A DNA stretch of 26,153 bases from Sphingomonadaceae bacterium (GTDB lineage Bacteria > Pseudomonadota > Alphaproteobacteria > Sphingomonadales > Sphingomonadaceae): NCBI GenBank assembly GCA_019239785.1, contig JAFAZM010000177.1, forward strand, positions 1-26,153. The letters run 5' to 3'. The translations under genes and the position numbers were made by a program. The notes under the pieces are model-generated. The model saw nothing but the letters and a program-made list of their open reading frames with translations, did no database searches and was not told the DNA's origin. Shown in pieces: positions 14,228-21,675 of the stretch (within the stretch, counting starts at the first letter, position 1; the number at the start of each line of letters is the position of its first letter).

Positions 14228-14677
14228 ATGACCCAAGCCTCTCTCGCCGCCGCTCTCTTCTACCGCGACGCCTGGGGGGCGCTCGCCTGGCTGGAGCAGG
14301 CGTTCGGCTTCGAGCGCGCGATGGTGATCAGCGACGCCGACGGCGAGCTTGCCCATTCGCAGATGACCTTCGGCAATGGCTATCTGATGATCGGCCGCGA
14401 ATGGGCCGAGTTCACGGCGAGCCCAGCCGCGGTCGACGGCCGCAACACCCAGCTCCTGCACGTCCATCTCGAGGAGGATATCGATGCCCATTGCGCGCGC
14501 GCCCGCGCGGCCGGGGCGGAGATATTGCAGGAGCCCGAGGACCAGTTCTACGGCGACCGCACCTATCGCGCCCGCGATCCGGAAGGCCATGTCTGGACCT
14601 TCGCGATGAACGTCCGCCCCTTCTCGGTCGAGGAATCGGAGAAGGCGACCGGGCTCAAGATCGAGATGTTCTCCTGA
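14228..14677 (+). CDS. VOC family (PhnB/glyoxalase-like) protein
   Basis: The product has 149 residues and begins at ATG 14228 after AGGAG. The sequence shows the paired beta-alpha-beta-beta-beta units of vicinal-oxygen-chelate proteins: ALFYRDAWGALAWLEQAFGFERAMVISDADGELAHSQMTFGNGYLMIG in the first half and LLHVHLEEDIDAHCARARAAGAEILQEPEDQFYGDRTYRARDPEGHVWTFA in two such steps in the second. The YGDRTYRARDPEGHVWTF ending is typical of PhnB-like members. The substrate cannot be told. It is the first gene of an operon with ArsR and SRPBCC genes under the operator at 14177-14194; similar trios are common in proteobacteria. Confidence 0.88.
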   Translation: MTQASLAAALFYRDAWGALAWLEQAFGFERAMVISDADGELAHSQMTFGNGYLMIGREWAEFTASPAAVDGRNTQLLHVHLEEDIDAHCARARAAGAEILQEPEDQFYGDRTYRARDPEGHVWTFAMNVRPFSVEESEKATGLKIEMFS

Positions 14678-14679
14678 GC

Positions 14680-15006
14680 GTGGCGGCCGGGCTCGACCGG
14701 ACGCTCGCCGCGCTCGCGGACCCGCACCGCCGGCGCGTCGTGGAGCTGCTGCGCGAGGCGCCGCGCCGGGCGGGGGAGCTTGCCGAGGGCGTCGGCCTCA
14801 GCCCGGCGGCGCTCAGCCGGCATCTCCGCACGCTGAAGGCCAGCGGCCTGATCGAGGAGGCGCATCCGGAGTTCGACGCGCGGGTCCGGATCTACGCGCT
14901 GAAGACGGGAGCGATGGACGGGCTCAAATCCTGGCTGGAGCAGACCGAGCGCCTCTGGGCCGCGCAGCTCACGTCGCTCAAGGCCCATGTCGAGGGCGGC
15001 GAATGA
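14680..15006 (+). CDS. ArsR family winged-helix transcriptional repressor
   Basis: The 108-residue protein starts at GTG 14680, two bases after the VOC stop, with no strong ribosome site of its own, suggesting translational coupling. The winged helix is clear: LAALADPHRRRVVELLREAPRRAGELAEGVGLSPAALSRHLRTLKASGLI, seen in three consecutive helices, then the wing with VRIYALKTGAMDGLKSWLEQ. There is no cysteine, so the classical As/Cd/Zn sites of ArsR/SmtB are absent and it is not a metal sensor of the usual kind. It probably represses its own operon by binding the dyad at 14177-14194. The stop overlaps the next start (ATGA). Confidence 0.92.
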   Translation: MAAGLDRTLAALADPHRRRVVELLREAPRRAGELAEGVGLSPAALSRHLRTLKASGLIEEAHPEFDARVRIYALKTGAMDGLKSWLEQTERLWAAQLTSLKAHVEGGE

Positions 15007-15479
15007 GCTCGCGCGTTCTGGTGGCGCTGCGCATCGCCGCGCCGCGCGAACGGGTGTTCGAAGCGTTCACGCGCGAGATCCACCTCTGGTGGCGGCCCAA
15101 TCCCCTGTTCGCCTTTGCCCACCGGACGGACGGCAGGCTCGCGATCGAGCCGGAGCTCGGCGGGCGCTTCACCGAGACCTATCCGGATGGATCGAGCTTC
15201 GAGATCGGCCGCGTCACCGCCTGGGAGCCCGGCGCGTGGCTGGCTCTCACCTGGCGGCAGGCGAGCTTCGCGGACGACCAGGTCACCGAGGTCGAGGTGC
15301 GCTTCGAGACGGTCGGGGCCGAGACCCGCGTCACCGTGGAGCATCGCGGCTGGGACAGCATCCCCTCCGCCCATGTCGCCAAGCACGGCATGCCCAACAC
15401 TTTGTTCCTCCAGCGCCATGGCCAGTGGTGGCAAGCGCTGATGGGTGAGCTCAAGGCCGAGGCGGAACGCGCGCCGTAA
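15003..15479 (+). CDS. SRPBCC (AHSA1-like) domain protein
   Basis: The product has 158 residues in a single START/Bet v1-like fold of the AHSA1 type: an N-terminal strand RVLVALRIAAPRERVFEAFT, then the helix turn HLWWRPNPLF, GGRFTETYPDGSSFEIGRVTAWEP, and TRVTVEHRGWDSIPS before a long C-terminal helix. Such domains bind hydrophobic ligands in an open cavity. ArsR-AHSA1 pairs are frequent in bacteria, where the SRPBCC partner may bind or modify the compound sensed. The start ATG overlaps the ArsR stop by four bases. No ligand can be inferred from sequence. Confidence 0.9.
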   Translation: MSSRVLVALRIAAPRERVFEAFTREIHLWWRPNPLFAFAHRTDGRLAIEPELGGRFTETYPDGSSFEIGRVTAWEPGAWLALTWRQASFADDQVTEVEVRFETVGAETRVTVEHRGWDSIPSAHVAKHGMPNTLFLQRHGQWWQALMGELKAEAERAP

Positions 15480-15497
15480 GCCGCTAGCGCCACTCGC

Positions 15498-16088
15498 TCA
15501 GTAGGGCGGCGGCGTCCGCGCGTGCTGCCGGATCGCCGCCTCGGTCCACCAGGCGAGATCGTCGGCGAAGCGGGGAAAGGCGCGTTCGAGCGCCGCGCCG
15601 GCCGGGCCGATCGGCCGCCCCTCGGGATCGAGCGTGTCCTCGATCGGTCCGACGGTCAGCGTGCTCGAGATCACCGCCATGCCCATCTCGGAGAGTATTC
15701 CGTGCCAGGCTGAATTGGAGCGCGCGCCCGAAAGGCGGCCACGCGAATAGGACGCGATCGCCGCCGGCCGCCAGAACCATTGTTCCAGATAATGGTCGGT
15801 GAGGTTCTTGAGCCCGGGCTGCACGCCCCAATTATATTCGCCGGTCACGAAGACGAAGGCATTGGCGGCGCGGATCTTCTGCGCCAGGGCCTCCATCGGC
15901 GCGGGTGCCTCGCCCTTCGGATATTCCTTGTACATCCGATCGAGCATCGGCAGGCCGACCTCCCTGGCATCGATCAGTTCCACGTCGTCGCCGCGCGCGC
16001 GAAAGCCGGCGAGAAGATAGTCGGCGAGGCGTATGCCCTTCCGGTCGGATCGATAGGATCCGTAGAAGATGAGGATCCGGTGCGCCAT
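15498..16088 (-). CDS. NAD(P)H-dependent FMN reductase, flavodoxin-like fold
   Basis: The 196-residue protein has the fold of NADPH-dependent FMN/quinone reductases: the phosphate-binding loop FYGSYRSDRKG near the N-terminus, the flavin-proximal motif VTGEYNWGVQPGLKNLTDH in the middle, and SYSRGRLSGARSNSAWHG corresponding to the family's GGxxG loop, here degenerate. It probably reduces flavin or quinone-like compounds using NAD(P)H in the cytoplasm. The ribosome site is weak. It ends 18 bases from the convergent SRPBCC gene and is divergent from the zinc-finger gene at 16238. Confidence 0.87.
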   Translation of the reverse strand: MAHRILIFYGSYRSDRKGIRLADYLLAGFRARGDDVELIDAREVGLPMLDRMYKEYPKGEAPAPMEALAQKIRAANAFVFVTGEYNWGVQPGLKNLTDHYLEQWFWRPAAIASYSRGRLSGARSNSAWHGILSEMGMAVISSTLTVGPIEDTLDPEGRPIGPAGAALERAFPRFADDLAWWTEAAIRQHARTPPPY

Positions 16089-16237
16089 CGCCGGGCGAGG
16101 CTAGCACCGGCCATTCCCGCCGAACAGTGCGGCCCTCGGGCCGGGGCTGGACGGTTTGGGGGACCAGGCGCATAAACCTGAAACCACCGGCCCGCGCGGC
16201 TCCCCGCGTCCGCCGGCCGAGGCAGGATCTGCAACTC

Positions 16238-16519
16238 ATGTCGTCCGCTTGCGCCCATCTCGACCAGGTCCGCGCCGTCCGGCCGCGCACGCCGGAGGGG
16301 TGCGAGGAATGTCTGCGCACCGGCGGCTGGTGGGTTCACCTCCGCCTCTGCCTCAGCTGCGGCCATGTCGGCTGCTGCGACCAATCGCCGAACCGCCATG
16401 CGACCCGCCATTTCCAGGATTGGGAGCATCCGATGATGCGCAGCTTCGAGCCGGATGAGGATTGGGGCTGGTGCTATGTCGACGAGCTCCTGTTCGAGCC
16501 CGCGCCTGGGCGAGACTGA
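16238..16519 (+). CDS. Stand-alone UBP-type zinc-finger protein
   Basis: A 93-residue product is almost wholly one UBP (BUZ/ZnF-UBP) domain. Ligand candidates in order: Cys5-x-His7, Cys22-x2-Cys25, Cys38-x2-Cys41-x-His43, Cys46, His54, His58 and His64, the spacing of the eukaryotic domain that grips the C-terminal Gly-Gly of ubiquitin. In addition GGWWVHLRLCLSCGHVGCC matches the hallmark 'W.CL.CG.VGC' core, followed by HATRHFQDWEHPMMRSFEPDEDWGWCYVDE. Bacterial members have no established function. The start has a weak AGGA site 9 bases before. Its neighbours (FMN reductase on the opposite strand, threonine dehydratase-like gene converging) do not suggest a role. Confidence 0.9.
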   Translation: MSSACAHLDQVRAVRPRTPEGCEECLRTGGWWVHLRLCLSCGHVGCCDQSPNRHATRHFQDWEHPMMRSFEPDEDWGWCYVDELLFEPAPGRD

Positions 16520-16548
16520 GGGGTCGCGCAGGGAATGACGAGCCAGTC

Positions 16549-17502
16549 CTAATCCGCCGTGCCGAGAATCCGCCGCAGCTCCGTCGCGTCGATATTCCCG
16601 CCAGACACGATCGCCACCGCCCGCTCCAGCCCCGCCTTCTCCGCCGCCGCGAGCGCGGCAGCGCCCGCGCCCTCGGCGATGACATGATGCTCGGCGGCGA
16701 GGCGGCGGATCGCGGCTTCGACCTCGGCGATGGTGACGACGATCACCTCGTCGATCAGCCGGCTGAGCAACGGCCACATGTCGTCGAGGACGCGGGTGCT
16801 GCCCATGCCATCGATGAAGCTGGGGATGCGCTCGACCGTGACCGGTTCGCCCGCCGCAAGCGCGGCGCGGAGCGGCAAAGCGGTGTCGGTCTCGACGCCG
16901 ATGATGCGGCAGTGCGGGCGCTTCAGCCGCACCGCCTGGGCGATGCCGCTGGCGAGTCCGCCGCCGCCGATCGGGATCAGCACCGCCTCGACCTCGGGCA
17001 GATCCTCGACGATCTCGGCGCCGGCGGTGGCGGCGCCGGCGATCACCTCGCGCTCGGCGACCGGATGGATGAAGAGGCCCTCCCCGCCCGTCTCCCGAGT
17101 CTCCATGATGTGCCACCAGCCGGCGAAATCATGCTCGCGCACCTCGGCGCCGAGCTGCTTCAGGCTCTCCACCTTCACCCGCGCGGCGCGGTCGTGGACG
17201 TGGACGATCATCCTGAGATCATGGCTGCGCGCGGCGGCGGCGATCGCCTGGCCGAAATTGCCGGCGCTGGCGCTGACGATCGCCTTCGGCCGCGCCCCCG
17301 CCTCCAGCCGCGCCCGCAGCACGTTGGTCGCGCCGCGGATCTTGTAGGAGCCCCAGGGCTGCAGGCATTCGAGCTTCAGCCAGGTCCGCCCATCGCGCAT
17401 CGGCACCAGCGGCGTGCGCAGTGCCACGTCGGCGATCCGTGTCCGCGCCGCCGCGATCTCGGCTTCGGTCAGCGGCGCGGTGAGGTTCGCGCCCTCACTC
17501 AT
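16549..17502 (-). CDS. Threonine/serine dehydratase-like PLP enzyme
   Basis: The enzyme belongs to fold-type II PLP proteins that deaminate threonine or serine to 2-oxo acids. From ATG 17502, overlapping the previous stop as ATGA, it has 317 residues with no ACT regulatory domain, so it is the short catabolic type. PLP Lys54 lies in GSYKIRGA (Ser-Tyr-Lys is slightly different from the usual SFKxRGA). SASAGNFGQAIA is the substrate loop, and PIGGGGLASG the phosphate-binding glycine loop. IVSGGNIDATELRRIL near the end is typical. Its exact amino-acid substrate is not certain. It is the last gene of a NUDIX / extensin-like / dehydratase operon. Confidence 0.9.
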   Translation of the reverse strand: MSEGANLTAPLTEAEIAAARTRIADVALRTPLVPMRDGRTWLKLECLQPWGSYKIRGATNVLRARLEAGARPKAIVSASAGNFGQAIAAAARSHDLRMIVHVHDRAARVKVESLKQLGAEVREHDFAGWWHIMETRETGGEGLFIHPVAEREVIAGAATAGAEIVEDLPEVEAVLIPIGGGGLASGIAQAVRLKRPHCRIIGVETDTALPLRAALAAGEPVTVERIPSFIDGMGSTRVLDDMWPLLSRLIDEVIVVTIAEVEAAIRRLAAEHHVIAEGAGAAALAAAEKAGLERAVAIVSGGNIDATELRRILGTAD

Positions 17503-18233
17503 CGGCAGGCCCGCCAGCCCCATTCGCCGCGCGGCGCCTCGTCCAGGTGCAGATGGTTGGCATGGGCCGCATTGTAGTCCGGCGAGAGCACGGTCGAGAA
17601 GAGCCGGCAGGCGCCGTCGCGCACCTCGCGCAGGAAGGCGGCCTTGGCGGCGCCGTCATGCCAGTCGCGCACGACGCTGATCGTGGTGCCGTCGTCGAGC
17701 ATGAAGCCGGCGACGTCGATCGCATTGGCCGTCGCGTGCTCGCTCCACGGCCCGGTGGCGCGGCCGTACATGCGCCGGCAATTGTAGCTGCCGAAATGGG
17801 CGATCGTCATCACCGTGCGGCCGAAATGGCGGCGCGCGGCAGGCTCGACGACATGCCATTCCCAGAGCGCGAGCGCCGCCGCGACCGGGCATTGGGTGGC
17901 GACTTCGGCCGGGCGATAGCCGATCGTCACCGAACCGCCGGGCTCGAAGCGGACCGCGTGGCTGTAGCTGCATTCCGGCGCGTCGCTGCGCCCCGGCAGC
18001 GTCGTGAAATGCACGCCGGCACGGTTCAGCAGCGCGAGGCAATGCGGCGCGTCGTCGTGCAGGGCGGCGAGCTTGCGGCCGGTAAAGGCGCCGATCGGCC
18101 GGCCGAGATCGAGCGCAGTCCAGGGCACATCCTCGGGATGGCGGCGGGAATAGAAGTAGAGAAGGAGCGCGCCGAAAATAAGCAGCACCAGCACGAGCAG
18201 CAGAGCGATCCCCCTGGTAGCCCTGCGCCGCAT
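17499..18233 (-). CDS. Extensin-like C-terminal domain protein, membrane-anchored
   Basis: The product has 244 residues from ATG 18233, which shares one base with the NUDIX stop (TGATG). A single transmembrane segment at about 9-27 (IALLLVLVLLIFGALLLYF) anchors it with the domain outside. The extensin-like domain follows, with FTTLPGRSDAPECSYSHAVRFEPGG, IAHFGSYNCRRMYGRATGPWSEHATANAIDVAGF and ANHLHLDEAPRGEWGW. WSEHATANAIDV and NHLHLD together form a His-Asp-His zinc site like that of LAS (D-Ala-D-Ala/VanY-type) peptidases, so a cell-wall peptidase activity is likely but unproven. Four cysteines probably form disulfides. The extended frame up to 18332 overlaps NUDIX and is not used. Confidence 0.88.
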   Translation of the reverse strand: MRRRATRGIALLLVLVLLIFGALLLYFYSRRHPEDVPWTALDLGRPIGAFTGRKLAALHDDAPHCLALLNRAGVHFTTLPGRSDAPECSYSHAVRFEPGGSVTIGYRPAEVATQCPVAAALALWEWHVVEPAARRHFGRTVMTIAHFGSYNCRRMYGRATGPWSEHATANAIDVAGFMLDDGTTISVVRDWHDGAAKAAFLREVRDGACRLFSTVLSPDYNAAHANHLHLDEAPRGEWGWRACR

Positions 18234-18979
18234 CAGCGCCGCTTGGCGGTTTCCAGCGGCTCGGCGGTCACCGGATAGCCGATCCCCTCGGGAATGCAGA
18301 GCATCTGCGTGCCTTCGCGCACCTCGACCCACGGGGTGACCTTGGTCACGGGGTGAGCGGCGGCGTGGGCGCGGGCCTCGTCGATCGAGCCGAACAAAGC
18401 GAGCCGCTCGAGGTTGCGGCGGGTCGGAAAGATCGCATGGGCGTGGCCGGCCTCGATCTCGGCGAGGATCTCGGCGGCGCTGGCCCAGAAGGCACGCACC
18501 GCCTCATGCGCGCTGACCTCCGGCTCGGGCGCGTCAGCCGGCGCCTCGGCGAGGAAGAACAGGGCGTCGAAGCGCCGCGTCTCCCTGAAATTGGGGCACC
18601 AGCGCGCGAACGGGATCAGCGCCTCGCCATCGATCGCCAGGCCGTGCGCTTCGAGCAAAGAGGCGAACGGCTCTTCGTCGGCGATCCCCTGGCGCAGCGC
18701 CGCAGCGGTCGCCGCATCGGGCGCAGGGGTGAGGCCCGGGGCGAGGCCGGTCTCCTCGATCGTCTCCCTGATCGCGGCGACGCGCGCGGCGTCGGTGCCG
18801 AAGCGCTCGGCGGTGACATGGTCGTCGGCGTCGATCCGCCCGCCCGGGAAGACCAGGGCGCCGGCGGCGAAGGCCATATGCCCGGTCCGCTCGGTGACCA
18901 GCAGCTCCGGCGGACCGCCCGCCGCCTCGCGCATCAGCACGAGCGTCGCCGCTGGGATCGGTTCGGGCAGGTCCGACAT
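18233..18979 (-). CDS. NUDIX hydrolase, NUDT19-like
   Basis: The 248-residue protein has the NUDIX signature with an insertion: GGRIDADD, then after about 15 residues RVAAIRETIEETGL, keeping the REtIEETG helix. The inserted loop and the order LVTERTGHMAFAAGALVFPGG resemble the NUDT19/acyl-CoA diphosphatase group rather than MutT. A downstream helical region and PFARWCPNFRETRRFDALFFLAE are family-like. It probably hydrolyses a nucleoside diphosphate linked to another moiety, possibly CoA. It is the first gene of the operon and is divergent from the amidohydrolase across 58 bases. The ribosome site is weak. Confidence 0.88.
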   Translation of the reverse strand: MSDLPEPIPAATLVLMREAAGGPPELLVTERTGHMAFAAGALVFPGGRIDADDHVTAERFGTDAARVAAIRETIEETGLAPGLTPAPDAATAAALRQGIADEEPFASLLEAHGLAIDGEALIPFARWCPNFRETRRFDALFFLAEAPADAPEPEVSAHEAVRAFWASAAEILAEIEAGHAHAIFPTRRNLERLALFGSIDEARAHAAAHPVTKVTPWVEVREGTQMLCIPEGIGYPVTAEPLETAKRR

Positions 18980-19037
18980 GGCGCCCTGCTAGGCGCGCGT
19001 GCGGCGCGATGCTAGGGCTCGGGCGCGGGAGGATTTC

Positions 19038-20558
19038 GTGGCGGGTCGGGATTCTGGTTTGCTCCCTCTCCCCAGGGGGGAGAGGGCTGGGGTGAGGGGG
19101 TTCGGCGGTTGGGGTGCACCCGCCGACGCTCGACACCCCCTCCCCACCCTCCCCCTCAAGGGGGAGGGCTTTAGGCGCGAGATCTCCAATCTCCGCTGGG
19201 TTCGCACCCTGCTGAGCCTGCTCGTCCTCATCCTGGCAGGCCCCGCCCCCGCCGAACCGCCTTTCGCCCCGGCGCATCAGGGCGAGCGAATCGTCTATCG
19301 CGGCGCCACCCTGATCGACGGCACCGGCGGGGTGGTGCAGCGCGACATGGCGGTGATCACCAACGGCGAGCGGATCGAGGAAGTGCTGCCGGCGGCGCGG
19401 CTCACCCCGGCCTTGATCGGCAATACGCGGATCGTCGACCTTTCCGGGCGCTATCTCCTGCCCGGCCTGATCGACAGCCACCAGCATCTGGCGACGCCGC
19501 CCAACCGCCGCCGCGCCGAGGCGCTGCTCCGCCGCGACCTCTACAGCGGCATCACCGCGACGCGGATTATGGCCGACGATCTGCGCGCGATTGCCGAGCT
19601 GGACCGGTCGGCACGCGCCGGCGAGATCGCGGCGCCGGACCTCTGGTACGCCGCGCTCGTCGCCGGACCCGGCTTCTTCTCCGATCCGCGCACCCAGGCG
19701 GTCAGCTTCGGCTACCGCTCGGGCGAGGCGCCCTGGGCGCAGGCGATCGCCGCCGACACCAACATCCCGCTCGCCATCGCCCGCGCCCGCGGCACCGGCG
19801 CCGCGGCACTGAAAATCTATGCGGACCTGCCGCCGGGCCTGGTCCGCCGCCTGGCCGAGGAGGCGCACCGCCAGGGCCTGATGGTCTGGGCGCATTTCAT
19901 GGTCTTCCCGACCACCCCGGCCGAGGTGCTCGCCGCCAATCCCGACACCGTCTCGCACAGCTGCTACGGCGCCTATCAGGCGATGGCGCGGCGGCCCAGC
20001 GCCTATCGCGACCGCTTCCCCATCGACGCGAGCCTGTTCGCGCGTGGCGACAATGCGGCGATGGAAGCGCTGTTCCGCACGATGCGGCAGCGTGGCATCC
20101 TGCTCGACGCGACCCTGCGCGTCTATCGCGAGGGCGAGCGGCGGGCGACACCGGCGCGGCCGGCCCATTGCACCCTCGACCTCGCCGCGCGGCTCACGGC
20201 GGAAGCGCATCGCGCCGGCGTGCTGATCTCGGCCGGGACCGACGGCGACACCGGCGCGGACGCACCCTATCCGGCTTTGTTCGACGAGCTGGAACTGCTC
20301 GTCCACCGCGCCGGCTTCAGCCCGCTCGAGGCGATCCGCGCCGCCACCCAGGTCGGCGCGATGACCATGGGCCAGGGCCAGGCTATGGGCGTGATCGCGC
20401 CCGGCCATCTCGCCGACCTGGTCGTGCTGGCGCGCGATCCGACCGCCGACATTTCGAACATGCGCTCGGTCCTGTTTACGGTGAAGCGCGGCCGACGCTT
20501 CGACCGCAGCGATTACCGGCCGATCGGCCGCGAGGAGGTTGGCGACGATGACGATTGA
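19038..20558 (+). CDS. Exported amidohydrolase, imidazolonepropionase-like superfamily
   Basis: From GTG 19038, with GGAGG 5 bases before, the product is 506 residues. The metal site of the amidohydrolase superfamily is clear: DSHQHL (His148, His150) after RYLLPGLI, AALKIYADL with the carboxylated Lys, VWAHFMVFP and VSHSCYG with the two His, and SAGTDGDTG with the final Asp. Ahead of this, residues about 54-72 (WVRTLLSLLVLILAGPAPA) look like a signal peptide, but about 50 residues before it come from a GC-rich intergenic repeat (19061-19169) read in frame. No ATG lies between the repeat and the hydrophobic segment, so the repeat is either coding or a rare codon starts after it. The gene overlaps the next by 11 bases and leads a four-gene operon. 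Confidence 0.88.
   Translation: MAGRDSGLLPLPRGERAGVRGFGGWGAPADARHPLPTLPLKGEGFRREISNLRWVRTLLSLLVLILAGPAPAEPPFAPAHQGERIVYRGATLIDGTGGVVQRDMAVITNGERIEEVLPAARLTPALIGNTRIVDLSGRYLLPGLIDSHQHLATPPNRRRAEALLRRDLYSGITATRIMADDLRAIAELDRSARAGEIAAPDLWYAALVAGPGFFSDPRTQAVSFGYRSGEAPWAQAIAADTNIPLAIARARGTGAAALKIYADLPPGLVRRLAEEAHRQGLMVWAHFMVFPTTPAEVLAANPDTVSHSCYGAYQAMARRPSAYRDRFPIDASLFARGDNAAMEALFRTMRQRGILLDATLRVYREGERRATPARPAHCTLDLAARLTAEAHRAGVLISAGTDGDTGADAPYPALFDELELLVHRAGFSPLEAIRAATQVGAMTMGQGQAMGVIAPGHLADLVVLARDPTADISNMRSVLFTVKRGRRFDRSDYRPIGREEVGDDDD
19061..19169. repeat. GC-rich palindromic repeat inside the start of the amidohydrolase frame
   Basis: CCCTCTCCCC-AGG-GGGGAGAGGG forms a perfect hairpin at the left, and the right end carries CTCCCCCTCAAGGGGGAGG, another near-perfect hairpin. 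A T/G-rich stretch and CCCGCCGACGC join them. This is a separate family from the CGTCATTCC repeats. It lies in a 58-base-wide divergent promoter region that it has widened into coding sequence. Confidence 0.8.
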
Positions 20559-21675
20559 GCTCGGCCGCCGCGCGTTCCTCAGCCTCGCCGGCGCCACGGC
20601 GCTGGCGGGGCCAGCCGGGGCGCAGCGGCGGCAGGGTCCCCGCCGGCCGACCCTGATCGTCAATGCGCTGGGCGGGCTCGACGATCCGAACATCCAGGGC
20701 GAGACCGGCGAGCGGCTCGTCTCCGATCGAATCATCGCCGATGCCCGCGCCTCCGGGCTCACCGCGGTCAACGTGACGATGGGCTATGTCGCCGGCAATG
20801 GCGAGCCGTTCGAGGAGACGGTGCGCGAGATCGGCCGCTGGGACGCAAGGGTCGCCGGGCGGCCGAACGACCTGCTGAAGGTGCTCAGCGCCGCCGACAT
20901 CCTGCGCGCCAAACGCGAGAACAAGGTCGGGATCATCTTCGGGTTCCAGAATGCGGCGATGATGGGGACCGACGCGAGCCGCGTCGACGCCTTCGCCGAT
21001 CTCGGCGTGCGCGTGATCCAGCTCACCTACAATCCGGCGAACAGCCTCGGCGACGGCTCGATGGCGCCGCAGAATCGCGGCCTCACCGCCTTCGGCCATC
21101 AGGTGGTCGAGCGGCTGAACCTCAACAAGGTCATGGTGGATCTCTCGCACAGCGGCCGGCAGACCTGCCTGGACGCCGCGCGCGCCTCGCGCCAGCCGAT
21201 CTCGATCAACCATACCGGCTGCCGGGCGCTGGTCGACGTGCCACGCAACAAGAGCGACGAGGAATTGCGGCTGGTCGCCGAGCGCGGCGGCTTCGTCGGC
21301 ATCTATTTCATGCCGTTCGTCGACCGAGCGAGCGTCTGCACCGCGGCCGAGGTCGTCGACCATATCGACCATGCGGTGAACGTCTGCGGCGAGGACCATG
21401 TCGGGATCGGCACCGACGGCGGGACCACCGGCATCGACGACATGGCCGCGTTCCGCGCCCATATGCGCGCCGAGGTCGCCCAGCGCCGCGCCGCGGGGAT
21501 CGGCGCCGCCGGCGAGAATCCCGACACCCTGCCCTTCTGCGAGGAATTGAGCGGGCCGGACCAGTTCCACCGGCTGATCGCCCTGCTCGACCGGCGCGGC
21601 TACACGGAAACGCGGATCGAGAAGATCATGGGGCTGAACTTCGTCAATTTTGCGCGCGAGGTCTGGGGGGCGTGA
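20548..21675 (+). CDS. Tat-exported M19 (membrane dipeptidase-like) protein with altered metal residues
   Basis: From ATG 20548 (GAGGAGG upstream) the product has 375 residues. A twin-arginine signal (LGRRAFLSLAG) precedes the usual fold of M19 dipeptidases. In renal dipeptidase-type enzymes the binuclear zinc is held by His-x-Asp near the N-terminus, a bridging Glu, and two later His. Here the N-terminal position reads NALGGLDDPN (no HxD) and the Glu region reads FGFQNAAMM with Gln134, while the later His survive in VDLSHSG (His201) and SINHTG (His222). GIGTDGGTTG replaces the usual GSDFDG. It may bind one metal, act through another mechanism, or not be a peptidase. The gene overlaps its neighbours by 11 and 4 bases. 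Confidence 0.85.
   Translation: MTIELGRRAFLSLAGATALAGPAGAQRRQGPRRPTLIVNALGGLDDPNIQGETGERLVSDRIIADARASGLTAVNVTMGYVAGNGEPFEETVREIGRWDARVAGRPNDLLKVLSAADILRAKRENKVGIIFGFQNAAMMGTDASRVDAFADLGVRVIQLTYNPANSLGDGSMAPQNRGLTAFGHQVVERLNLNKVMVDLSHSGRQTCLDAARASRQPISINHTGCRALVDVPRNKSDEELRLVAERGGFVGIYFMPFVDRASVCTAAEVVDHIDHAVNVCGEDHVGIGTDGGTTGIDDMAAFRAHMRAEVAQRRAAGIGAAGENPDTLPFCEELSGPDQFHRLIALLDRRGYTETRIEKIMGLNFVNFAREVWGA

Noticed and set aside
18534..20771. A 745-codon minus-strand frame across the amidohydrolase and NUDIX genes
   Set aside because: It is antisense to the amidohydrolase and out of frame with NUDIX; no protein family is recognisable.
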